DNA from: Shinella sp. UYSO24
GTDB lineage: Bacteria; Pseudomonadota; Alphaproteobacteria; Rhizobiales; Rhizobiaceae
NCBI GenBank assembly: GCA_902167985.1
Contig: CABHNZ010000015.1
Coordinates: forward strand, 99,759-163,758
Direction: 5' to 3'
DNA: 64,000 nt
A program made the translations under genes and the position numbers. Positions 1 through 8,424 of the stretch are shown here, in pieces (within the stretch, counting starts at the first letter, position 1; each line of letters opens with the position of its first letter). The notes below the pieces were generated by a model, which made no database searches, had not been told where the DNA came from, and saw only the letters and a list, made by a program, of their open reading frames with translations.

Positions 1-51
1 CAGGTACTGAAGTTCTTCATCGAAAGCCGACAGCGTATGGGTCGAAGCCAT
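1..51 (-). CDS. phoU: PhoU, phosphate transport regulator (N-terminus only)
   Basis: The start codon is at 51 on the minus strand and the gene runs off the left edge, so only 17 codons are visible. The translated start (MASTHTLSAFDEEL) matches the usual rhizobial PhoU start. Its place just downstream of pstB on the same strand supports the call. PhoU proteins link the Pst transporter to PhoR signalling and keep the Pho regulon off when phosphate is plentiful. Nothing can be said about the missing part. Confidence 0.85.
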   Translation of the reverse strand, partial: MASTHTLSAFDEELQYL

Positions 52-128
52 CTTGGTTCCTTCCGGAGACAATGCTCGTCAACGAGCGTTAAGAGGTCAC
101 GGGCGACGCGGGAGAGACGGTCAGTCGA

Positions 129-919
129 TCAGCCGAAGCGACCGGTGACGTAATCCTGCGTGCGCTTTCGCGCGGCGAGGTGAAGATCTTTGCGGTTCGT
201 CGAATTCCACCAGTTCGCCCAGATACATGAAGGCGGTCTGGCGCGAGACGCGGGCTGCCTGCTGCATGTTATGGGTGACGATGACGATCGTGTATTCGGC
301 GCGCAGCTCGTCGATCAGTTCCTCGATCTTGGCGGTCGAGAGCGGATCGAGTGCCGAGGCCGGCTCGTCGAGGAGGATGATCTCCGGCTTGACGGCAACG
401 GTGCGGGCGATGCAGAGGCGCTGCTGCTGGCCGCCCGAAAGGCTGGTGCCCGAAGCGTGCAGCTTGTCCTTGACTTCGTTCCAGATAGCGGCGCGGCGCA
501 GGGCGCCTCGACGCGCTCGTCCATCTCGCTCTTGGAGATCTGTTCGTAGAGGCGCACGCCGAACGAGATGTTCTCGTAGATCGACATCGGGAACGGCGTC
601 GGCTTCTGGAAGACCATGCCGACCTTGGTGCGCAGCAGGTTCAGGTCCTGATTGCGGTCGAGAATGTTCTTGCCATCGACCAGAACCTCGCCCTCAGCGC
701 GCTGCTTCGGGTAAGTTCGTAGATGCGGTTGAGGACGCGCAGAAGCGTGGACTTGCCACAGCCCGACGGGCCGATGAAGGCGGTGACGCTGCGCTCCGGC
801 AGGGCCATGGAGATATTCTTCAGGGCTTTCGTCTCGCCGTAATAGAAGTTGAGATTCTTGATCTCGATCTTCGAACGGTCGGTGACAGTCTGCGGAGCAA
901 CTTTTTCCAAGGAAACCAT
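129..919 (-). CDS. pstB: PstB, phosphate ABC transporter ATP-binding protein (frameshifted)
   Basis: ATPase subunit of the high-affinity phosphate importer, acting on the cytoplasmic face of PstA/PstC. Visible parts include the Walker A segment GPSGCGKST near 770, the segment MVFQKPTPFPMSIYENI near 600, the ABC signature LSGGQQQR near 440 and the C-terminal end TQDYVTGRFG before the stop at 129. The reading frame breaks near 712, 505, 197 and 172; each break is repaired by adding one base, giving about 264 residues, normal for PstB. The ATG at 919 is preferred over an upstream TTG and lies 5 bases after the pstA stop. The breaks look like sequence errors because the protein-level similarity continues across them. 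Confidence 0.9.
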
Positions 920-924
920 AATGG

Positions 925-1767
925 TCAATGTCCTTCTTTACGTCCGGTGAGGCTGCGGGCGATGATGCTCAGCGTCAGAACAGTGAGGGTGATAATAAGC
1001 GCGCCGGTCCAGGCAAGCTGCTGCCATTCCTTGTAGGGGCTCAGCGCGAACTGGAAGATCGTGACCGGCAGGCTGGCAATCGGGGCATTCAGGTTGCTGC
1101 TCCAGAACTGGTTGTTCAGAGCCGTGAAGAGCAGCGGGGCAGTTTCGCCGGAGATGCGGGCGACGGCGAGAAGCACGCCGGTGACGATGCCCGACATGGC
1201 GGCGCGGTAGCCGACCGAGCGGATGACGATCCAGCGCGGCGCGCCGATCGCGGTACCGGCTTCGCGCAGGGCGTTGGGCACGAGGTTGAGCATGTCTTCC
1301 GTGGTACGGACGACGACCGGGATGACGAGGATGGCGAGAGCCACCGAGCCGGCAATGCCCGAGAAATGGCCCATCGGACGGACAATCAGCTCGTAGACGA
1401 AGAGGCCGACGATGATCGAAGGTGCCGAGAGCAGGATGTCGTTGATGAAGCGGACGACGACGGTCAGTTTGCTGAAGCGTCCGTACTCGGCCATGTAGGT
1501 GCCGGCCAGGATGCCGATCGGCGTGCCGATGACCATGGCGATGACCGAGACGATCACGCTGCCGTAAATGGCGTTGAGCAGGCCGCCGGCCGAGCCCGGA
1601 GGCGGCGTCATTTCGGTGAAGACCGCCAGATTGAGGCCGGCAAGTCCCTTGTAGAGCAGTGCGCCGAGAATGAGCGCGAGCCAGAGCAGGCCGATGCCGG
1701 CAGCGGCAATGCAGAGCCCCATCATGATCCGGTTGGTGGCCTTGCGGCGTGCATAGATCGTCGTCAT
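925..1767 (-). CDS. pstA: PstA, phosphate ABC transporter permease
   Basis: Inner-membrane permease subunit that forms the phosphate channel together with PstC. The 280-residue product starts MTTIYARRK, has a first membrane helix at about residues 15-40, and carries a binding-protein-dependent transport permease domain with the EAGTAIGAPRW coupling segment in the second half. The reading frame is intact. It begins a few bases after the pstC stop and ends 5 bases before pstB, so it is surely co-transcribed and probably translationally coupled. An in-frame start further upstream would overlap pstC, so the ATG at 1767 is preferred. Confidence 0.95.
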   Translation of the reverse strand: MTTIYARRKATNRIMMGLCIAAAGIGLLWLALILGALLYKGLAGLNLAVFTEMTPPPGSAGGLLNAIYGSVIVSVIAMVIGTPIGILAGTYMAEYGRFSKLTVVVRFINDILLSAPSIIVGLFVYELIVRPMGHFSGIAGSVALAILVIPVVVRTTEDMLNLVPNALREAGTAIGAPRWIVIRSVGYRAAMSGIVTGVLLAVARISGETAPLLFTALNNQFWSSNLNAPIASLPVTIFQFALSPYKEWQQLAWTGALIITLTVLTLSIIARSLTGRKEGH

Positions 1768-1771
1768 GGGA

Positions 1772-2748
1772 TCAAGCTCCTGCCTGGCGCCCCATCCGCA
1801 GCAGCATGTAGCGGGCGGCTGCAAGGATGATGAAGGTGATGAAGAAGAGGATGAGGCCGAGCGACATCAGCGAGGAGACGTAGACATCGGCATCCGCCTC
1901 GGTGAATTCGTTGGCGATCGTCGCGGAAATCGTCGTGCCGGGCGCGATGATCGAGGCGCTCAGGCGGTGCGAGTTGCCGATGACGAAGGTGACGGCCATG
2001 GTTTCGCCAAGGGCGCGGCCAAGCGCCAGCATGACGCCGCCCATGATGCCGACCCGGGTATGCGGGATGACGATGCGGCGGATGACTTCCCAGGTGGTGC
2101 AGCCGATGCCGTAGGCGCTCTCCTTCAGGACGCCCGGAACCGTGTCGAAGACATCCTTGGTAATCGAGGCGATGAAGGGCAGGATCATGATCGCCAGGAT
2201 CAGCGACGAGGTCAGGATGCCGATGCCGTAGGGCGGGCCGGCGAAGATATCCGACAGAACCGGCACATCGGCGAAGAGATTGATGAGGAAGGGCTGGACC
2301 GTCTGCTGCAGGAAAGGCGCAAAGACGAAGAGGCCCCAGATGCCGTAGATGATCGAGGGGATGCCGGCCAGAAGTTCGACAGCGATGCCGATCGGGCGGC
2401 GCAGCGGGCGCGGGCAGAGCTCGGTCAGGAAGACGGCAATGCCGATGCCGACTGGAACGGCAATGATGATGGCAATGGCCGCGGTTACGAGCGTGCCGTA
2501 GATCGGCGCAAGCGCACCGAAGGTCTCGGTGACAGGGCTCCAGCGCGCCGTCGTGAGGAAGGCGGGGCCAAACTTGGCAAGCGCTTCCCAGGAACCGCTG
2601 ACCAGGGACACGAAGACACCGCCGAGGATCACAAGGACCACGATGGCAGCCAGGCGGCAGGCCCAATGGAAGATGGTATCGGTCAGGGCGAAGTGCCGAA
2701 CCACTTTTCGCGCCGGGTATCAACGCGCTCCGCGATTGCCAAGGTCAT
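1772..2748 (-). CDS. pstC: PstC, phosphate ABC transporter permease (one frameshift)
   Basis: Permease partner of PstA in the phosphate importer. The large segment from 2704 down to the stop at 1772 shows about six membrane helices and the permease coupling segment near ESAYGIGCTTWEVI. The true start is ATG 2748 (MTLAIAERVDTRREKW), which is out of frame with the body of the protein. One missing base near 2700, at a short run of T, restores a continuous 325-residue protein. The gene follows pstS after about 100 bases that contain a strong hairpin and a 10-bp repeat, listed separately. Operon order pstS-pstC-pstA-pstB-phoU is the standard one. Confidence 0.92.
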
Positions 2749-2760
2749 GCTCCAGTCCTT

Positions 2761-2807
2761 GAAGTATGGGAAGTTCGGGGAAGTTTGAGAAGTTCGGGAA
2801 ATTGGGC
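2761..2807. repeat. Short tandem repeat, about 10-bp period, between pstS and pstC
   Basis: Four to five imperfect copies of a unit like GAAGTTCGGG follow one another in the pstS-pstC gap. Copies begin at about 2761, 2770, 2780 and 2789. The run lies between the pstC start and the hairpin that follows pstS. Its role is unknown; slippage is the simplest origin. Confidence 0.6.
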
Positions 2808-2818
2808 CGGCTGGGAGA

Positions 2819-2845
2819 AAAGGGGCGCGATCAACGCGCCCCTTT
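2819..2845 (-). terminator. Strong hairpin after pstS (attenuating terminator or stabilising stem)
   Basis: An 11-bp perfect GC-rich stem (AAAGGGGCGCG paired with CGCGCCCCTTT) with a 5-base loop lies 8 bases past the pstS stop. On the minus strand it is followed by TTTTCTCCC. Hairpins here commonly make binding-protein mRNA more abundant than permease mRNA, by partial termination or by protecting the pstS 3' end. That role is an inference. Confidence 0.7.
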
Positions 2846-2853
2846 CCGTCAGA

Positions 2854-3882
2854 TTACTTGGTGGCAACGTCCTTGGCCCACATGGCCTCGACGCTCTTCG
2901 CAACGTTTTCCGGCATGGCGACGTAGTCAAGTTCGTCGGCCATCTTGCCGCCGTTCTTGTAGGCCCAGCTGAAGAACTTCAGGGCTTCGGCGGTCGCTGC
3001 CTTGTCTTCCGGCTTCTTGTAGACGAGGATCCAGGTTGCCGAGGTCATCGGCCAGGTGTCGGCACCCGGCTGGTTGGCGAGGATCACGCCGTAGCCCGGC
3101 TGCGACGACCAGTCGGCGTTGGCAGCAGCGGCAGCAAAGGTCTTGGCCGAGGGCTCAACCTTTTTGCCATCCTTGTTGATCATGTCAGCAAAGATCATCT
3201 TGTTCTGCTTGGCATAGGCGTATTCGACGTAACCGATCGAACCGGAAGCCTGACCGACGTTGGCGGCAACGCCTTCGTTACCCTTGGCGCCGATGCCGAC
3301 CGGCCATTCGAGAGCCTGTGCAACGCCAACCTTTTCCTTCCAGTCGGCCGAAACATCGCCGAGGTAGTAGGAGAAGTTGAAGGTGGTGCCCGAACCGTCC
3401 GAACGGTGAACAACGGCGATTGCCTGCGACGGCAGCTTGCTATCCGGGTTCAGCTTCTTGATGGCAGCGTCGTCCCACTTGGTGATCTTGCCCTGGAAGA
3501 TGTCGGCAAGGGTCTTGCCGTCCAGAACCAATTCGCCCGGTTTGATGCCTTCGAGGTTGACGACCGGAACGATGCCACCCATGACCATCGGGAACTGGGC
3601 CAGGCCGGTTTCATCAAGATCGGAACCCTTGAGCGGAGCGTCGGAAGCGCCGAACGTGACAGTCTTCGCCTTGATCTGCTTGATACCGCCGCCGGAACCG
3701 ATCGACTGGTAGTTCAGGCCGATATTGGTTTCCTTCTTGTAGGCGTCAGCCCACTTTGCGTAGATCGGGTAAGGGAAGGTGGCGCCAGCGCCGGAAATGT
3801 CGGCAGCCTGGGCAGCGGTGGTGACGAAGCCGGCAGCGGCGATCGCGAATGCGAAGGCCATCGGGCGTACGATGGTGTTCAT
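2854..3882 (-). CDS. pstS: PstS, periplasmic phosphate-binding protein
   Basis: Periplasmic substrate-binding protein that delivers phosphate to PstCA. The 342-residue product begins MNTIVRPMAFAFAIAAAG with a signal peptide ending around AQA (residue 26). Phosphate-contact segments are visible: GAGATFPYPIY near the mature N-terminus, the GSGGGIKQIK loop, and the later RSDGSGTTFNF segment. ATG 3882 is chosen over the longer in-frame start at 3966 because it has a good ribosome site (GAGGAG) and gives a proper signal peptide. A Pho box lies about 210 bases upstream. Confidence 0.96.
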   Translation of the reverse strand: MNTIVRPMAFAFAIAAAGFVTTAAQAADISGAGATFPYPIYAKWADAYKKETNIGLNYQSIGSGGGIKQIKAKTVTFGASDAPLKGSDLDETGLAQFPMVMGGIVPVVNLEGIKPGELVLDGKTLADIFQGKITKWDDAAIKKLNPDSKLPSQAIAVVHRSDGSGTTFNFSYYLGDVSADWKEKVGVAQALEWPVGIGAKGNEGVAANVGQASGSIGYVEYAYAKQNKMIFADMINKDGKKVEPSAKTFAAAAANADWSSQPGYGVILANQPGADTWPMTSATWILVYKKPEDKAATAEALKFFSWAYKNGGKMADELDYVAMPENVAKSVEAMWAKDVATK

Positions 3883-4090
3883 GAGGCTCTCCTCTTTGAA
3901 ATTCGGCCGGCATGTTGCGCCGGCGACGGCACCCAATGCAGGGCATGATCTCGGTTTCGACGACACAGACGAGACTGTCAGGCAAGACCGAGCCAGTGCT
4001 CAAACCCTGCTTCACGACCCCCTGCAACACGATACCGGCTGTTCTCCTACCGGCGTTCGCCCGCATCTATTAGCGGCTGTACGCCACTGC

Positions 4091-4123
4091 TTTTATGTCA
4101 GTTCGGTGAAACATTTATGACAG
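4091..4123 (-). promoter_or_regulatory. Pho box upstream of pstS (three 11-bp units)
   Basis: Read on the minus strand the site is CTGTCATAAAT, GTTTCACCGAA, CTGACATAAAA: three consecutive 11-bp units whose first and third copies match the PhoB half-site CTGTCAT closely and whose middle one is degenerate. The spacing is exactly the PhoB direct-repeat period. The 303-base gap 3883-4185 between pstS and phoR holds this site, a leader of roughly 190 bases with a small hairpin near 3905-3923, and no gene that I can support. Confidence 0.8.
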
Positions 4124-4185
4124 ATCATGCCATTGATATTTATAGACAAAGGCATTGCACACGCTTGCAGGGTGCAGGTTTTATG

Positions 4186-5456
4186 TCAAAACCTGACGGT
4201 AAACTCGGTGCCCTTGTCGATCTCGGACTTCACGATGAGGCGAGCGCGATGGCGCGTGAGGATGTGCTTGACGATGGCAAGCCCCAGACCGGTGCCCTTT
4301 TTCGACCGGCTATCGGTGACGCTGACGCGATAGAAGCGCTCGGTGAGGCGCGGAACATGCTCGGCCGGGATGCCGGGACCGCGGTCGACGACGCTGACTT
4401 CCACGGGCTGTGACTGATCGTTGCGGATGAAGACATCGACCCGCTTGCCCTCCTGCCCGTATTTGCAGGCATTCTCGATGAGGTTCTCAAAGACCTGCAC
4501 CAGCTCGTCCCTGTCTCCGAGCACATCCACGCGCGCGTCGGGCATATGCAGAACGATCTCGACGCCCAGTTCTTCGGCCAGGGGCAGAAGCGCATCGCGG
4601 ACATGGCTGACAAGCGGCACGAGATCGATCGTCTGGTCGGGCGCAAGATGCGCCTTCAGTTCCAGCCGGGAGAGCGACAGAAGATCATCGACAAGCCGGC
4701 TCATGCGGGTTGCCTGATCGAACATGATGCCGAGGAAGCGGTCATGCGCCTTGGCGTCACCCTTGGCCGGGCCCTGAAGGGTTTCGATGAAGCCGCGGAG
4801 CGAGGCCAGCGGCGTGCGCAGCTCATGGCTGGCATTGGCGACGAAATCGGAACGCATGCGATCGATGCGGCGCAGCTCGGAAATATCGCGGAAGACCATC
4901 AGATAAAAGGGACCGACGGCTGGTCTTGCCGCGTCGAGGTCGCTCTCGATCGGTGCGACGCGGACGATGAAGACCCGCTCGGAAGGCAGACGCTCGGAAT
5001 GCTCGATCTGGTTCGGCTCGCCGGTCGAGATCGTTTCGCGCACCATGTCGAGAATGCCCGGAGAGCGCAGGCGTCCGGTCAGGTGCGCGCCAGCCGGCAG
5101 GGCGCCGAACAGCCGCTCTGCCGCGCGGTTCTGCGAAAGAACGTTGACTTCGCCATCCAGCACGAAGGCCGGACTGTCGATGGCGGCCAACGTTGCGGCG
5201 ATCGTCGGCAACGGATCGTAGATCTCCGGCTCCGGCGCCTCGACAGGCGGAGCCGCCACCTCGACGATCGCCGGCCGACGCGACAGAAGGACGATGAGCG
5301 ACAGGAGCCAGGCGACGAAACGCCGGGCCAGCCAAGCCCCGCCAGCACTGCGGCCACGGCCAGCAGGGCAGAGAGCACAATCAACGGAATTTCCCGGCCG
5401 GCGCGAGACTGCAGGACCGAGGCCAATTCTCTGAACGTCATCAGGAGGACTGCCAC
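4186..5456 (-). CDS. phoR: PhoR, phosphate-regulon sensor histidine kinase (one frameshift)
   Basis: Membrane sensor kinase that phosphorylates PhoB under phosphate limitation. The start at 5456 (MAVLLMTFREL) leads into a hydrophobic N-terminus. A PAS-like region follows, then the H-box HELRTPLASLRG, an N-box with ENACKYG, and ATP-lid motifs DRGPGIP and GTGLGLAIVKHI before the stop at 4186. One missing base near 5328, within the second membrane segment, separates the N-terminus from the rest; adding it gives 423 residues, usual for rhizobial PhoR. It lies upstream of pstS on the same strand. A perfect 8-bp inverted repeat at 4175-4195 overlaps its stop codon. Confidence 0.93.
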
Positions 5457-5487
5457 ATGCGAACTTGGTTTTTGACGGAATATGCGC

Positions 5488-5509
5488 TCATATAACGCTT
5501 ATATGACAG
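5488..5509 (-). promoter_or_regulatory. Probable Pho box in the phoR/ppk2 divergent gap
   Basis: On the minus strand the sequence reads CTGTCATATAA followed by GCGTTATATGA, two 11-bp units; the first carries an exact CTGTCAT half-site, the second is weak (GCGTTAT). It lies 31 bases upstream of phoR and about 125 bases upstream of ppk2, so it could serve either gene. It is weaker than the site before pstS. Confidence 0.6.
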
Positions 5510-5634
5510 TTTTGCATCGTGCGCGGTGGATTGGCGAAAATTCATCCATGGCGCAATGGCCAAACCCGGTCCATGCCTTACATCAGCAAGGCAGGCGCGA
5601 CAGAAGATATGTGGTCAAAGCGGGATTTCGAACG

Positions 5635-6516
5635 ATGGCGGATGCAAGCAACAACCGTGCAGTCATTCTTTCAGTCGATGGAAAGGAGCGGAGCTTCGAT
5701 ATCGACGACCCGCATCTGCCGAAATGGGTTCGCGACCATGCCTTGTCATCCGGCGGCTATCCCTATGACGACAAGATGGACAAGGACAAATACGCCAAGC
5801 ATCTGGAGCGGCTGCAGATCGAGCTTGTGAAGGTGCAGTTCTCGCTACAGGCGACCGGCCGCCGGCTGATGGCGCTGTTCGAGGGCCGCGATGCGGCCGG
5901 CAAGGGCGGCACGATCTTTTCCATCCGCTCCTATATCAACCCGCGCTCGGCGCGCGTCGTGGCGCTGGCCAAGCCCTCCGAAACCGAGGCGGGGCAATGG
6001 TATTTCCAGCGCTATGTCTCGCATTTCCCGACCAAGGGCGAGATCGTGCTCTTCGACCGCTCCTGGTATAACCGGGCCGTGGTGGAGCCGGTCATGGGGT
6101 TCTGCACGCCGGAACAATACAAGAGCTTCATGAAATCCGTGCCGCAATTCGAGGACATGATCGTCGATGACGGCATTCATCTCTTCAAGTTCTGGCTCGA
6201 TATCGGGCAGGAGATGCAGCTGAAGCGGTTTCATGACAGACGGCATGATCCGCTGAAGATCTGGAAGCTCTCGCCGATGGATATCGCCGCGCTGACGAAG
6301 TGGGACGAATATACGGAAAAGCGCGACCGGATGCTGGAAAAGACCCATTCCAACGAGGCGCCATGGACCGTGGTGCTGGCCAATGACAAGCGGCGGGCGC
6401 ATCTCGCCGTCATCCGCCATATCCTCCTGTCGCTCGATTACGAGGGCAAGGATCTCGATGCCATCGGCTCGGTGGATGACGAGGTTCTCGGCATCGGGGC
6501 CCGCTTCCTCAAATAG
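5635..6516 (+). CDS. ppk2: PPK2, polyphosphate kinase 2
   Basis: Family 2 polyphosphate kinase, which transfers phosphate between polyphosphate and nucleotides. The 293-residue protein has the Walker A motif GRDAAGKGG, the FFSIRSYINPRSARVV-like segment that follows it, the Walker B region LFDRSWYNRAVVEP and the lid region KRFHDRRHDPLKIWKLSP, all in the expected order. The reading frame is intact. Start ATG 5635 (MADASNN) is preferred because conserved sequence begins soon after; further in-frame starts upstream have no support. It is divergent from phoR across a gap with a Pho box, which fits control by phosphate supply (inference). Confidence 0.93.
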   Translation: MADASNNRAVILSVDGKERSFDIDDPHLPKWVRDHALSSGGYPYDDKMDKDKYAKHLERLQIELVKVQFSLQATGRRLMALFEGRDAAGKGGTIFSIRSYINPRSARVVALAKPSETEAGQWYFQRYVSHFPTKGEIVLFDRSWYNRAVVEPVMGFCTPEQYKSFMKSVPQFEDMIVDDGIHLFKFWLDIGQEMQLKRFHDRRHDPLKIWKLSPMDIAALTKWDEYTEKRDRMLEKTHSNEAPWTVVLANDKRRAHLAVIRHILLSLDYEGKDLDAIGSVDDEVLGIGARFLK

Positions 6517-6552
6517 ACGGACGCGGCAATGCCTGCGATGGCCGGCCCGACC

Positions 6553-7955
6553 TTACTGGCCGGGCAGGATGCGGATCGAATAAAGCAGGACCGACGTATT
6601 GGCACCGCCGAGACCGGCATTGATGATGAGGCGGCCCGGCGCATTCGGCGCCAGCGTGCGATCGAAGGTGACGCGGAAGAGCGCCTCCTGCTTTTCCTGG
6701 GTCGCCGTGAAGCGGTGGCGGGCGCAATTGCCAAGGCTGCCGAAATCACAGCTGACCGAGAAGGGAACGCCCTGATTGAGGCCGGACTGAACCTCGACCG
6801 CGATCGTTGAACTCTTGCCCGCCATTTCGCGCAGAAGATCGGCCGGAACGGTGAAGGCGATATCGCCCGCCGCGCCGGTATCGGCCGAGGCGATCTTGAC
6901 CGCCGGGCCTTCCGAACCGGTGGCGGCAACGGCCGTTGCCCGCGGGCCGGGCCTGGCGCTTGCCACATCGGCGGGCTTGAAGATTTCGTTCCAGGCATCG
7001 GAGAAGCCGCCGCGCGGATCGAAATGCGAGCCATCGCCGCCATCGGCGCCGCCGCGACTGCGGCCTTCATCGCATCCTGAATGACGGACTGGACCATGCC
7101 GCTGTTATAAAACCACCAGCAGCCACCGGCGACGATCACAAGCGTGACGACCCAGGTGATGAGATGAGAAAGAAAGCCACGGCGCTTGCGCGGCTTGGCT
7201 GCGCGCTCCGGCGGGACATCGAGGCCCGTCGATCCGGCGGCCGCGCCGAGGCCTTTACCGCCCTTGCCCGCCTTACCTGACTTGCCTGCCTTGCCGCTTT
7301 TGCGCGCTGCCTTCCTGTCGGCCCTGGCTTCTGCCTTGCCGGCCTTACGGCCAAGCCAGCCGCGGGCTTCGGGCTGTGCCACCGGCGCATCAATCGCAGC
7401 ACCAACCGATGGAGCATCGGCACGCCGGGAGGGCGCGACATCGGCATCGATCGAGATGGCCGGACCGGCATCTGCGGCAACGCTGCGGGTTTCGCCACCC
7501 AGAGTGACGCTCTCCGGCATGGCCGGCTCATTGATGTCGTGAGGCGCGCCAAATTCGGATCCATCGAACTCGGGTGATACGGCGACAGGACGCGGTGCGC
7601 TGCGAGTGGCGGGCTCCGCGGGAACCGATGCTGAAGCAGGCTGGAACTGCGGCGACGGCGCGCGGCGGCGCATATCGCCTGCGGCGGCTGCACTCATCGG
7701 CGCCTCGGCACGCATGTCCTGCGTGGCAGACACTTCCTGCATCAGGCGTTCGATTTCCTCGGCCTCGATTTCGCTGATCTTGTCTTCGAGGCGCTTCTGC
7801 TGCTGCATGATGACCAGCGCGTCGGTCACGCCCTGCCTGCGAAGACCGGCCTCCAGCGCCTGACGCGCCGACTGGTAGATCTTTGCCCGAGCCTGGACGC
7901 TTGTGCGGTCCGACTTGTCGAGGGCAGTTCTGATCGCTGTTTCCAAACCGCTCAC
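6553..7955 (-). CDS. Low-complexity membrane protein of unknown function (one frameshift)
   Basis: I do not recognise a named family. The N-terminal 100 residues are predicted helical and coiled-coil-like, with an ISEIEAEEIERLMQEV stretch. A Pro/Ala/Ser-rich linker follows, then a basic Lys/Gly/Ala tract with repeats of GKAGKSGKAG, and one membrane helix (LITWVVTLVIVAGGCWWFY). The part after the helix looks like a compact beta-rich extracytoplasmic domain ending LLYSIRILPGQ, with two Cys that could pair (CDFGSLGNC). A missing base near 7045 separates the helix from this domain; adding it gives 467 residues. It is convergent with ppk2 across 36 bases. An envelope-anchored role is only an inference. 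Confidence 0.75.
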
Positions 7956-8197
7956 TGCGGATCCTTCCGGCTACGCCTGCGCTTGAGATCTTAACCGTGA
8001 CCTCGGGGCTTTTACCTCTCGGTAACTTCTTGTCGGCCGAACTGCAAGCGCGAACCCCTGCCGCTACCTGGGCTAAAATTGGGGAAAAGATGTGTCGCGG
8101 CGCCGCATCGGCCCGAGCGGAAGCCGGAACGGAGCGGGATGGACGCCTGATCGACAGCAGGCAAACGTGGCCTCAGCATCGGGCGGAAACCGAGCAG

Positions 8198-8310
8198 GCA
8201 CTGGCCAGACACCGGGCAGCCCTTGAGCAACCACGGGCCAGGTACCGGCCAGATACAGGGCAAACAACGGCCAGACGCCGGCCAAACCTGGGGCAAAGGT
8301 GGGGCGAACC
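8198..8310. repeat. Degenerate 11-12-bp tandem array with a GGCCAGA core
   Basis: Nine or so successive units share a core like (C/G)GGC(C/A)A(G/A)A, for example CTGGCCAGACAC, CGGCCAGATACA, CGGCCAGACGC, CGGCCAAACCTG and GGGCAAAGGTG. The period is 11-12 bases and the copies have diverged. It may be a decayed minisatellite or a protein-binding array. Confidence 0.55.
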
Positions 8311-8388
8311 TCGCCACTGCCCTGCCCTCCGGAGGAAAAAGAAGCAGCTCCCCCGGCGTTTTCCCGCTGGACGCCGACCGACTTGCGA

Positions 8389-8410
8389 TTTACGTTTGCG
8401 TAAACGTCAA
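8389..8410. promoter_or_regulatory. Operator-like site before the nitronate monooxygenase gene
   Basis: The sequence contains a perfect 6-bp inverted repeat, TTTACG-TTTG-CGTAAA, at 8389-8404. An overlapping copy at 8395-8410 reads TTGACGTTTACGCAAA on the minus strand. That copy matches 14 of 16 bases of the site before fadD at 15312. The form resembles sites of LiuR-type (MerR family) regulators of acyl-CoA breakdown, as far as I recall; the regulator assignment is an inference. Confidence 0.5.
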
Positions 8411-8424
8411 AGGAGGAAGACGTC

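Larger units (their letters stand above)
7956..8424. other. Gene-poor stretch with degenerate repeats
   Basis: This 469-base gap between the membrane-protein gene and the nitronate monooxygenase-like gene has no coding region I can support. Open frames occur on both strands, but they lack ribosome sites and read through low-complexity sequence. It holds an 11-12-bp degenerate tandem array (8198-8310) and an operator-like motif just before the next gene. Confidence 0.6.

Noticed and set aside
190..2788. Long plus-strand open frames opposite the pst genes
   Set aside because: They are shadows of pstB, pstA and pstC with Asp/Arg-rich composition, no ribosome sites and no family features.
4175..4195. 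Perfect 8-bp inverted repeat at the phoR stop as a terminator
   Set aside because: No T run follows on the minus strand and the stop codon lies inside the stem, so termination is not supported.
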